Shown piece after piece: positions 26,320 through 33,975 of a stretch of 64,000 bases of DNA. Both the position numbers and the translations under genes were made by a program. The notes beneath the pieces were generated by a model that saw only the letters and a list, made by a program, of their open reading frames with translations, was not told where the DNA came from and searched no databases. Numbering within the stretch: the first letter of the stretch is position 1; each line of letters starts with the position of its first letter. Origin of the DNA: Halalkalicoccus subterraneus (lineage in GTDB: Archaea > Halobacteriota > Halobacteria > Halobacteriales > Halalkalicoccaceae); NCBI RefSeq assembly GCF_003697815.1, contig NZ_RDQG01000025.1, positions 1 to 64,000 on the forward strand, given 5' to 3'.

Positions 26320-28122
26320 GTGTGTGGAATCATCGGCTATGCCGGCGGCGGCCGCAACCAGGAGGTCCTCGACGTCCTTCTAACGGGTCTGTCGGGGCTC
26401 GAATACCGGGGCTACGACTCGGCAGGGATCGCGCTCGCCGACGAGGCGGTGTCGGTCTACAAACGCGAGGGCGAGCTCGAGAACCTCGAAGCCCTGCTGA
26501 AGGAGACGGACGTCCCGAGCACGCCCGTGGGGATCGGCCACACCCGCTGGAGCACGCACGGCCCGCCCTCGGACCGCAACGCCCACCCCCACACCGACGA
26601 CGGGGCGACCGTCGCGGTCGTCCACAACGGCATCATCGAGAACTACGAACGGCTCCGCGAGGAGCTCTCGGAGCTTGGCTGTACCTTCGAGAGCGACACC
26701 GACACCGAGGTCGTCCCGCACCTGATCCGCCACTACGTCGACGAAGGCCTCGACGAGGAGGGCGCCTTCCGCAAGGCGGTCTCGAAACTGGAGGGCAGTT
26801 ACGCGATCGCGGCCGTCTTCCGGGGATCGGAGACGATCTACGCCACCCGACAGGACTCCCCGCTCGTCCTCGGGCTGGGCGAGGGCGGCAACTACCTCGC
26901 GAGCGACGTGCCCGCCTTCATCCAGTACACCGACCGGGTGATCTACCTCGAGGACGGCCAGTTCGCCGTGCTCACCGACGACGAGATCACCGTCACCGAC
27001 GGCGACGGGCAGGTGCTCGAACCGCCGGTCAAGCGGATCGAGTGGGACGCGGAGGACGCCGGCAAGAGTGGCTACGACCACTACATGCTCAAGGAGATCA
27101 ACGAGCAGCCCCGCTCGCTGCGCCAGTGTCTCCGGGGGCGGGTCGACGAGCTCGAAGGTGACGTCACCACCGAGGAGCTCGACGAACTGCCCGAACCGGC
27201 CCGGGTGCAGTTCGTCGCCTGCGGGACCTCCTATCACGCCGCGCTGTATGGCGAACTCACCCTTCGAGAGCGGGGCGTCAAGGCCCAGACGTTCATGGCC
27301 AGCGAGTACGACCGCGCGTCGGTCCCCATCGACGACGAGACGCTCGTCATCGGCGTCACCCAGAGCGGCGAGACTGCCGATACCCTGCGGGCGCTCAGAC
27401 AGGCCGAACGGGCGGGAGCGACGACGCTCGCGGTGACCAACGTCGTCGGCTCCTCGGCCTCCCGGGAGTGCGATTACACGATGTACATCCGGGCGGGCCC
27501 CGAGATCGGGGTCGCGGCGACGAAGACGTTCGCGAGCCAGCAGACAGCCCTGACGCTGCTCGCGGACGCCATCCGGGACGCCGAGCACCGTGAACTGCTG
27601 GGCGCGTTGCGTGACCTCCCCGATCACGTCCAGTCGATCCTCGACGGGTCGAACGCCCGCGAGATCGCCGCCGAGTACGAAAACGCCGGGGCGTACTTCT
27701 TCATCGGCCGGGGTTACAACTACCCGGTCGCGCTCGAAGGTGCGCTGAAGATGAAGGAGATCACCTACAAACACGCCGAGGGGTTCGCGGCGGGCGAGCT
27801 CAAACACGGTCCGCTGGCCTTGGTGACGGAGGAAACCCCGATCTTCGCCGTGGTGACCGGCGACGACGAACGGGCGACGAAAACCATCGGCAACGTCAAG
27901 GAAGTCGAGGCCCGCGGCGCGCCCGTCGTCGCCGTCACCGACGGCCAGTCGGACGTCGAGCGCTACGCGGATCACGTCCTCTCGGTGCCCGAAACCCACG
28001 ACAGGGTGGGCCCGATCCTCGCGAACGTCCAGCTCCAGCTGGTGTCCTATTGGCTCGCGAACCGCCTCGACCGCTCGATCGACAAACCGCGCAACCTCGC
28101 GAAGAGCGTCACCGTCGAGTAG
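26320..28122 (+). CDS. glmS: Glutamine--fructose-6-phosphate aminotransferase (isomerizing)
   Basis: 600 residues from GTG 26320, which places the nucleophilic cysteine directly after the initiator (CGIIGYAGG), as processing requires. The class II glutamine amidotransferase domain runs to ~220 and includes HTRWSTHGPPSDRNAHPH. Two SIS domains follow (CGTSYHA and TQSGETADT in the first). The C-terminal LAKSVTVE is the conserved tail. It makes glucosamine-6-phosphate from fructose-6-phosphate and glutamine, feeding the enzyme encoded just upstream and ultimately cell-surface glycans. Confidence 0.97.
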   Translation: MCGIIGYAGGGRNQEVLDVLLTGLSGLEYRGYDSAGIALADEAVSVYKREGELENLEALLKETDVPSTPVGIGHTRWSTHGPPSDRNAHPHTDDGATVAVVHNGIIENYERLREELSELGCTFESDTDTEVVPHLIRHYVDEGLDEEGAFRKAVSKLEGSYAIAAVFRGSETIYATRQDSPLVLGLGEGGNYLASDVPAFIQYTDRVIYLEDGQFAVLTDDEITVTDGDGQVLEPPVKRIEWDAEDAGKSGYDHYMLKEINEQPRSLRQCLRGRVDELEGDVTTEELDELPEPARVQFVACGTSYHAALYGELTLRERGVKAQTFMASEYDRASVPIDDETLVIGVTQSGETADTLRALRQAERAGATTLAVTNVVGSSASRECDYTMYIRAGPEIGVAATKTFASQQTALTLLADAIRDAEHRELLGALRDLPDHVQSILDGSNAREIAAEYENAGAYFFIGRGYNYPVALEGALKMKEITYKHAEGFAAGELKHGPLALVTEETPIFAVVTGDDERATKTIGNVKEVEARGAPVVAVTDGQSDVERYADHVLSVPETHDRVGPILANVQLQLVSYWLANRLDRSIDKPRNLAKSVTVE

Positions 28123-28128
28123 CCCGAT

Positions 28129-28527
28129 TCAGTCGCGTCGTGTATCGTTCTTCGAAGGCCACCCGAACAGCGCGAGCACCACGTAGCATACGCCAATAAC
28201 GCGCGTCGCCGGAACGACCCAGGGCTTCCACTCGGGGCGTCCGTCCTCGTAGATCAGCGGCGTCCAGTACTCCAGATACCCGTCGGGCGAGAGCGCGGCC
28301 ATCAACCCGTACCAGCCGAGCGCAGCCCGAATCGGACCCGAGAACGCCCGTGGTTTGGCGAGCACCGCGAGAAAGAGCAGTCCTTCGAGGCGGGCGACGG
28401 GAATCACCCAGCGTTTGAGCGAACAGTCCTCGGGGTTTTCGAGGGCGTATCCCTCCCAGAACTCGATGAACCGACGGGGAACGAGCAGTTCGACGAGGCC
28501 GAAGACCGCGAGCAGTCGTTTTATCAT
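28129..28527 (-). CDS. Membrane protein, unknown function
   Basis: 132 residues from ATG 28527, with three to four hydrophobic segments and charged loops (RRFIEFWEGYALENPEDC, EDGRPEWKPW). A perfect 7-bp inverted repeat TCATGTG-9-CACATGA (28524-28546) spans the start codon and could control it. The gene is convergent with glmS (6 bp gap). No family was recognised. Confidence 0.65.
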   Translation of the reverse strand: MIKRLLAVFGLVELLVPRRFIEFWEGYALENPEDCSLKRWVIPVARLEGLLFLAVLAKPRAFSGPIRAALGWYGLMAALSPDGYLEYWTPLIYEDGRPEWKPWVVPATRVIGVCYVVLALFGWPSKNDTRRD

Positions 28528-28689
28528 GTGAACTACTACCACATGAGATGACAAGAAGCCACGCCCGTTTCTCGCCGTCTGGAAGGGTCCCGTAGAAACT
28601 ATCGACACTACATCCCCGGAATTTTCGTTCCGTTCGTAGTAATTATCACACCAGCAACACTAAACGCACGGGGTGGGTAGACCGCGCCG

Positions 28690-29256
28690 ATGTGGCCGTG
28701 GGAACACGCGGCGTTCGCGTACGTCTGTTATTCGGCGCTGACGCGCCGGCGGCTCGATGCCCCACCCGGTGGCGTCGCGACGCTCTTGGTAGTGTTCGCG
28801 AGTCAGTTGCCCGACCTGATCGACAAGCCACTGGCGTGGTCCTTCGGGGTGGTCCACTCGGGACGGATGCTCGCACACGCTCCGATCGTGGTGGTGCCGC
28901 TGTGTCTCGGCGTCTACTGGTACGCCGCGCGTCGAGAAAGGGCGGAGTGCGGCGTCGCCTTCGGGTTGGGGTATCTCTCACATATCGCAACCGACGCACT
29001 CCAGTCGCTTCTCGTCGGCGAGTACGCCTACGTGCGATTCTTGCTCTGGCCGCTGCTTTCGGTCCCGGTCGACTCGCAATCAGGCGTCTTTGCCGAGTTG
29101 GGCGGGTTCAGTCTCACCCCCTCGCCGGCGCTCGTCGTCTCGGCGTTCGTGGGACTGGCGGTCGCCGGCCTGTGGATCAGGGACGGAACGCCCGGAACCG
29201 ACGTGCTCTACCGGGGCCTTCGAGCGCTCGCTAGGGTGGTGGGCGGACAGTCGTAA
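28690..29256 (+). CDS. Membrane-bound metal-dependent hydrolase, DUF457/YdjM-like
   Basis: 188 residues with four to five helices. The DUF457 hallmarks are the N-terminal HAAFAYVCY, the acidic SQLPDLIDK, the histidine in GRMLAHAPI and GYLSHIATDAL near residue 100. Proteins of this family are membrane hydrolases of uncertain substrate, the best-studied relative being E. coli YdjM (LexA-regulated). The 3' end of a related gene lies at 63870. The neighbouring eut operon has its own control region, so linkage is doubtful. Confidence 0.82.
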   Translation: MWPWEHAAFAYVCYSALTRRRLDAPPGGVATLLVVFASQLPDLIDKPLAWSFGVVHSGRMLAHAPIVVVPLCLGVYWYAARRERAECGVAFGLGYLSHIATDALQSLLVGEYAYVRFLLWPLLSVPVDSQSGVFAELGGFSLTPSPALVVSAFVGLAVAGLWIRDGTPGTDVLYRGLRALARVVGGQS

Positions 29257-29307
29257 GGACAGACACACGTAGTTCCGGTGGAGATCAGCCCGAACAACCC
29301 AACTCCG

Positions 29308-29350
29308 GTTGTCGTACGACAACCTTGTTTTGTTAACAGTCAACAAGGTT
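29308..29350 (+). promoter_or_regulatory. Palindromic control region of the eut operon
   Basis: Three nested symmetric elements precede eutB: the perfect 16-bp palindrome GTTGTCGTACGACAAC (29308-29323); an inverted repeat AACCTTGTT-12-AACAAGGTT (29321-29329 and 29342-29350); and TGTTAACA (29331-29338) in its loop. The right arm overlaps the only weak TATA-like stretch (GTTAAG, ~29348) at leaderless distance from ATG 29378. This looks like operator DNA; the regulator is unknown. Confidence 0.6.
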
Positions 29351-29377
29351 AAGCTATCCAGCGGGGCTAGAGGGGAT

Positions 29378-30730
29378 ATGGCGACTGTTTCAGGGTTCGA
29401 GGAGGAGTACGATTCCCTCCGGGCGCTGCTGGCGAAGGCCAACGAGCGAAAGACGGGCGACGAACTGGCGGGGATCGCGGCCGACTCCGACGCCGAGCGG
29501 GTCGCGGCCAAAAAGACGCTCAGCCGCGTGACGCTTCGCGAACTCCGGGAGAACCCGGTCGTCCCCTACGAGGAGGACGAGGTGACGCGGGTGATCCAGG
29601 ACGCCGTCCGCGAGCCGATTTATGAACGAATCGCCGAGTGGTCCGTCGCCGATTTCCGGGAGTTCCTCGTCGACTCCTCGACGACCGACCGCGAGATCCG
29701 GGCGATTCGCGAGGGACTGACCAGCGAGATGATCGCTGCGGTGACGAAGCTCATGTCGAACATGGACCTGGCGCTCGTCTCCTCGCGGATGACGATCACC
29801 GCACGCTGTAACACCACCATCGGTGAGCCCGGCACCCTCTCGTTCAGGTTGCAGCCCAACGACCCCGCCGATAATATCGAGAACGTCCTCGATTCGACCC
29901 GCGAGGGGCTCTCGTACGGGGCGGGCGATGCGGTGATCGGGATCAACCCCGTCGTCGACAGCGCGGAGAACACGGCGGCGATCCTCGAAGCGACCCACGG
30001 GTTCATCGAGGAGTGGGAGATACCGACGCAGAACTGCTGTCTCTCGCACGTCACTACGCAGATGGAGGCGGTCCGGGAGGGCGCGCCCGCAGACATGCTG
30101 TTCCAGAGCCTCGCGGGCACCGAGGCCGGAAACGACGAATTCGGAGTCAGCGTCGACCTGCTCGACGAGGCCGACGAACTGGCCCACCGGCGCTGTAGCT
30201 CCGCGGGACCGAACGTCTGGTACTTCGAAACGGGCCAGGGCGCGGAGCTATCGGGCGACGCCCACGAGGGGGTCGATCAGGTCACGCTCGAATCGCGCTG
30301 TTACGGGCTCGCGAAGCGCTACGATCCGTTCTTGCTCAACACGGTGGTGGGCTTCATCGGTCCCGAGTACCTCTACGACGGCCACCAGGTCATTCGGGCA
30401 GGGTTGGAGGACGTCTTCATGGGCAAGTTGCATGGAATCCCGATGGGGATCGACGCCTGCTACACCAACCACATGGAGGCCGACCAGAACGACGTCGAGA
30501 CGCTGGCGATCACGCTCGCGGCGGCCGGCTCGAACTACTTCATCACCGTTCCGATGGGCGACGACGTGATGCTCAACTACCAGTCCAACAGCTACCACGA
30601 TGCGGCGACGCTCCGCGAGCTGTTCGACCGCGAGCCCATCGAGCCCTTCGGCGAGTGGCTCGACGAGATGGGGATCACGGAGAACGGGCGACTGACCGAG
30701 CGAGCCGGCGATCCGACGGTGTTCGCGTGA
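29378..30730 (+). CDS. eutB: Ethanolamine ammonia-lyase, large (alpha) subunit
   Basis: 450 residues, the normal EutB length. Recognisable EutB segments include LMSNMDLALVSSRM, IGEPGTLSFRLQPNDP, GDAVIGINPV, NCCLSHVTTQMEA and MGIDACYTNHMEADQND. With EutC it forms the adenosylcobalamin-dependent lyase that converts ethanolamine to acetaldehyde and ammonia. The start at 29378 follows the palindromic region. The eutC start lies 2 bp after the stop, and eutA follows. No eut shell, permease or acetaldehyde dehydrogenase gene is in this window. Horizontal acquisition from bacteria is plausible, but the codon use looks haloarchaeal. Confidence 0.95.
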   Translation: MATVSGFEEEYDSLRALLAKANERKTGDELAGIAADSDAERVAAKKTLSRVTLRELRENPVVPYEEDEVTRVIQDAVREPIYERIAEWSVADFREFLVDSSTTDREIRAIREGLTSEMIAAVTKLMSNMDLALVSSRMTITARCNTTIGEPGTLSFRLQPNDPADNIENVLDSTREGLSYGAGDAVIGINPVVDSAENTAAILEATHGFIEEWEIPTQNCCLSHVTTQMEAVREGAPADMLFQSLAGTEAGNDEFGVSVDLLDEADELAHRRCSSAGPNVWYFETGQGAELSGDAHEGVDQVTLESRCYGLAKRYDPFLLNTVVGFIGPEYLYDGHQVIRAGLEDVFMGKLHGIPMGIDACYTNHMEADQNDVETLAITLAAAGSNYFITVPMGDDVMLNYQSNSYHDAATLRELFDREPIEPFGEWLDEMGITENGRLTERAGDPTVFA

Positions 30731-30732
30731 AC

Positions 30733-31493
30733 ATGAGCGACGATCATGAGGAAGACCGGATCGACGGGCCGCAGGATGCTGGCCTGCTTGAACGGATCAC
30801 GGATCGGAACCCATCGCGTCTGGGGGTCGGGCGGGCCGGATCGCGCCCGCGAACCGACACGCTGCTCGAGTTCCGCGCCGATCACGGGATCGCCCGTGAC
30901 GCGGTGCTCACCACGTCGATCCGTCGTTCGCCGAGGAGCACGGCATGGTGGCGATCAGCACGCTGGTCAGGGACAAAGAGGAGTTCCTCGCGAACCCGGA
31001 TCGGGGCCGGGAGATCTCCGAAGAAACCGCCGACCGGCTCCGCGAGGAGTGCGAGGTCGGCCCGCAGGTCCAGTTGATCGTCGCCGACGGACTGAGTTCG
31101 ACGGCCGTCGAGCGAAACGTTCCCGAGCTGTTGCCCGTCCTGCTCGACGGGCTGGCCGATCGCGACCTGCGGGTCGGCACCCCCGTGTTCGTCGAGTATG
31201 GCCGCGTTGACGCCATGGACGCGATCGGCGAGGAGCTCGACGCGGACTGTTGTGTGATCCTCATCGGCGAGCGCCCCGGGCTCGCGAGCGCCGAGAGCCT
31301 GAGCGCATACTCGGTCTACGGACCCGAACGCGGGGGGCCGACGGCGAAGAAGTCCGTGATCTCGAACATCCATGAAGGAGGGCTGCCGCCGATCGAGGCC
31401 GGGGCCCAGCTCGTCGGCCTGATCGCGGAGATGTGTGAGCGCGAACGCAGCGGGATCGACCTGCGCGAAGACGACCGGGAGTTCGTCGCCTGA
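30733..31493 (+). pseudogene. eutC: Ethanolamine ammonia-lyase, small subunit, frameshifted
   Basis: EutC is present in two frames. From ATG 30733 the first ~61 residues match its N-terminus (LLERITDRNPSRLGVGRAG, TLLEFRADHGIARDAVL). From 30915 another frame continues the protein (VDPSFAEEHGMVAIST, VADGLSSTAVERN, VGTPVFVEYGRVDAMD, ILIGERPGLASAESLSAYS, VISNIHEGGLPPIEAGA). The 761-bp span is one nucleotide short of 254 codons, the normal EutC size, and the break lies at 30910-30915. Everything else is intact, including the cobalamin-region motifs. It is either a recent inactivating deletion or a sequencing error in the GC-rich read. Confidence 0.88.
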
Positions 31494-31499
31494 GTCGCG

Positions 31500-32891
31500 A
31501 TGAGTGAACACCGGCTGACGAGCGTCGGGATCGACGTCGGCACCACGACGACGCAGGTCGTCGTGAGCGAACTGGAGGTTCGAACCCCCGCTGGTGAGGG
31601 GAAACTGGAGATCGTCTCATGCGAGATCAGGTATCGCGGGGCGATCCACGAGACGCCGCTTTCGGACTCGGAGACGGTCGATATCGACGCGGTCGCGGGG
31701 ATCGTCGAGGGGGAATTCGCCGCTGCGGGGGTCGAGCGAAGCGGGATCGACACCGGGGCGGTGATCGTCACCGGCGAAACCGCCCGAACGGAGAACGCAG
31801 AACCGCTGGTCCACCGGATCGCGAGCGAGGGCGGCGAGTTCGTCGCGGCGGCGGCCGGACCCGCCCTCGAGGCGATCCTCGCGGGCCGGGGGTCGGGGGC
31901 GGCGACGCGGGCGAGAGAGCACGGGGAGGTCGTCGCGAACGCCGATGTCGGTGGCGGGACGACCAACATCGCGCTGTTCGATCCCGAGGGCGTACTCGAT
32001 ACGCGCTGTCTCGACGTCGGCGGGCGGCTCGTCCGGTTCGATTCGGTGGGGGCGATCGCGAGCGTTTCGGAGCCTATACGGGAACTGGCCGACGGTCTGG
32101 GGATCGCGCTCGAACTCGGTCAGGAGCCCTCAGCGAAGGACCTCGACCGGCTGACGGACGCGATGGCAGACTACGTGCTCGATGCGGTGACCGGCCCGCC
32201 GTTTAGCGATCGAACCGAATCGCTCTCGATCGGAGCACTTCCGACGGACCCCGTGAGAATCGACGCGGTCGCCTTCACCGGCGGCGTGGGCCGGCTCGTC
32301 CGCTCCGAGCCCGTCTCACCGACCGAATACGGCGACATCGGGCCGACGCTCGCGGCGTCGATCCGCGAGCGGGCGGCCGAAGCTCCGGTGGTCGACCTCG
32401 AAGAGACGATCCGGGCGACCGTCATCGGGGCGGGGACGCGAACGACTGAACTCAGCGGCCGAACCGTCGATATCGACGCGTCGGTGCTCCCGCTTCGGAA
32501 CCTCCCGGTCGTGAGCGTCGCCGAGCTGGGGGAAAATCCCGAGAATCGGCTTCGAGCCGTCCGCACGGAGGCAACGGAACGCTACGGGTCCGACCCGGTC
32601 GTGCTCGCGATAGAGGACGTCGGCTCGCTCACGTACGACCGGCTCACCGAGGTCGCGGCGGCGATCGCCCGCGCGTGGATCGACGAGGCCGGCGAGACCG
32701 ACCCGGTCTGCGTACTCACCCGACAGAACTGCGCGAAGGCGCTCGGACAGGCGTTGGGACGCCGGTGTGAGGGACGGGCGCTCGTCGTCATCGACGAGGT
32801 CGGCGCTACTGAGGGAGAGTACCTCGATATCGGCCGGCCGGTAGACGGGAGCGAGACCGTCCCCGTCGTGGTGAAGACGCTCGCGTTCTGA
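31500..32891 (+). CDS. eutA: Ethanolamine ammonia-lyase reactivating factor
   Basis: 463 residues, close to bacterial EutA. It has the ASKHA nucleotide-binding fold: an N-terminal phosphate loop (VGIDVGTTTTQVVVSE), the second loop in ANADVGGGTTNIALFD (about residues 141-156) and FTGGVGRL. EutA exchanges damaged cobalamin out of the lyase using ATP. The start follows the eutC stop by 6 bp, so eutB-eutC-eutA is one transcription unit. Its presence next to eutB shows a true B12-dependent lyase system and not a stray homologue. Confidence 0.93.
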   Translation: MSEHRLTSVGIDVGTTTTQVVVSELEVRTPAGEGKLEIVSCEIRYRGAIHETPLSDSETVDIDAVAGIVEGEFAAAGVERSGIDTGAVIVTGETARTENAEPLVHRIASEGGEFVAAAAGPALEAILAGRGSGAATRAREHGEVVANADVGGGTTNIALFDPEGVLDTRCLDVGGRLVRFDSVGAIASVSEPIRELADGLGIALELGQEPSAKDLDRLTDAMADYVLDAVTGPPFSDRTESLSIGALPTDPVRIDAVAFTGGVGRLVRSEPVSPTEYGDIGPTLAASIRERAAEAPVVDLEETIRATVIGAGTRTTELSGRTVDIDASVLPLRNLPVVSVAELGENPENRLRAVRTEATERYGSDPVVLAIEDVGSLTYDRLTEVAAAIARAWIDEAGETDPVCVLTRQNCAKALGQALGRRCEGRALVVIDEVGATEGEYLDIGRPVDGSETVPVVVKTLAF

Positions 32892-32944
32892 GAGAGCCCC
32901 TTGCAGGGGGCAGTTATTAGTATCGTGGCGAGCCATGGCAGGAC

Positions 32945-33079
32945 ATGGTTCGAGTCTCCTCGATCGTGATGCTCGTCGGCGTCGCACTGTTGTTCGTCCC
33001 GATCCCGCCGATCGCGACGATCGCCGGCGTGCTCGTAATCCTCGCGGGCGCGCTGTTGCGGGTGTTGGCCGGCAAGTAA
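32945..33079 (+). CDS. Tiny hydrophobic protein, unknown function
   Basis: 44 residues from ATG 32945: one long or two short hydrophobic helices (SSIVMLVGVALLFVPIPPIA and IAGVLVILAGALLRVLAG) with a PIPP turn. It has no family match that I recognise. It stands 53 bp after eutA and converges with 33088-33432. Its reading frame is uniformly GC-rich at third positions, which supports coding. Confidence 0.55.
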   Translation: MVRVSSIVMLVGVALLFVPIPPIATIAGVLVILAGALLRVLAGK

Positions 33080-33087
33080 CGCCGGCG

Positions 33088-33432
33088 CTACACCGTCGAG
33101 GTGCTGTAATCAAGGTCGACCGGCCCGTCCCGGATCGTCACGTCCAGGCCCTCGATCCCCTCGAGGTCGACCTCGTGACCACAGGGGGTAAACCGGACGG
33201 CGACGCGATAATCCCGGAGGACCGAACGCCGACAGCCTTCGCTTTCGTACTCGGTCGCATCGACCGGGGGCGGGCCGACGATCGCCTCGCAGACCGCCGC
33301 ATTCTCGCAGTGCGGACAGCGCTCGATGCCCGACAGTCGTGTCTCGATCCGTGGGCGCTCGCGCTCGGCAACGGCTCCCGAGAGTTCGTGGCTCAGACGG
33401 TTCAGGTTCACTATCAACCCGTATACGCTCAT
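33088..33432 (-). CDS. Hypothetical protein with CPHC zinc-binding motif
   Basis: 114 residues. The N-terminal ~40 residues look helical; a CPHCENAAVC segment follows (about residues 39-48), and a later C-G-H (FTPCGHEVDL) could complete a zinc site. The C-terminus is beta-rich and acidic. No enzyme or DNA-binding assignment is safe. Its promoter region contains a perfect inverted repeat (33442-33461), so its expression may be controlled. Confidence 0.65.
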   Translation of the reverse strand: MSVYGLIVNLNRLSHELSGAVAERERPRIETRLSGIERCPHCENAAVCEAIVGPPPVDATEYESEGCRRSVLRDYRVAVRFTPCGHEVDLEGIEGLDVTIRDGPVDLDYSTSTV

Positions 33433-33441
33433 CGTACATAG

Positions 33442-33461
33442 TATAGTGAAGTGACACTATA
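33442..33461 (-). promoter_or_regulatory. Inverted repeat over the promoter of the CPHC protein gene
   Basis: TATAGTG-AAGTGA-CACTATA is a perfect 7-bp inverted repeat with a 6-bp spacer. It starts 10 bp upstream of the minus-strand ATG at 33432. The adjoining AT-rich run (TATATAATTATA, 33458-33469) is the likely TATA box, so a protein bound here would cover the promoter. Confidence 0.5.
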
Positions 33462-33511
33462 TAATTATACCTAAAACGACAGGTATATTATGTGACTGAT
33501 GGTTCGATCGC

Positions 33512-33883
33512 TCAGTAAAAGACGCCCTGATCGCTGCGCTTGATTTTCGGGGGTTTCAGGTGGGTGAGAGCGCCGCCGGTGATAGCGCGGCGGACGCGGT
33601 CGGCGAAACCGGCGCGTTCCTCGTCGAGACAGGCGAGTTTCGAGTCCGAGTCGTACTCGATGGCCCGACAGTCCGCCAGGACCGGGAGGTCGCGATTCGA
33701 GAGTGCGTCTTCGGTCGCTTCGAGTGCACAGCCGACTCGTGGGCCGACGTAGTCGGCCAGTTCCCGAACGTCCGCAGGATATCGACACGTCCGAAGGTAT
33801 CTGAGCGCGTACCACCGCCGTCTGTTCGCTTGCTGTCCGACGGAACGGAGGTTCACGTCGGTGCTGAGAGCAGGTATCGACAT
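33512..33883 (-). CDS. DUF7344-like winged-helix protein
   Basis: 123 residues from ATG 33883 (an ATG at 33904 would add seven residues). The core (QANRRRWYALRYLRTCR, then VRELADYVGP, LPVLADCRAIEYDSDSKL) follows the haloarchaeal DUF7344 winged-helix pattern of 'RRRxxLRYL ... L..L...G.IEYD'. Such proteins are probable DNA-binding regulators. The acidic wing and the late stretch ending SDQGVFY are not informative. It is divergent from the Tat lipoprotein gene at 33976, a possible target. Confidence 0.7.
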   Translation of the reverse strand: MSIPALSTDVNLRSVGQQANRRRWYALRYLRTCRYPADVRELADYVGPRVGCALEATEDALSNRDLPVLADCRAIEYDSDSKLACLDEERAGFADRVRRAITGGALTHLKPPKIKRSDQGVFY

Positions 33884-33975
33884 ATGCAGATAATGTACGT
33901 CCAACTACACATAGTACTACCTCTCATGTGCAAGTGTGTTAAATAGCATCGGATCCCATATTTCGAAACGGGGAC

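Noticed and set aside
30905-30920. Programmed ribosomal frameshift in eutC
   Set aside because: No slippery heptamer or strong downstream structure was seen around 30910, and bacterial eutC genes are read in one frame.
31677-31692. GTCGATATCGAC-like palindromes inside eutA
   Set aside because: They occur within coding sequence (GTC GAT ATC GAC, common Val-Asp-Ile-Asp codons) and differ from the TTCGATATCGAA pair.
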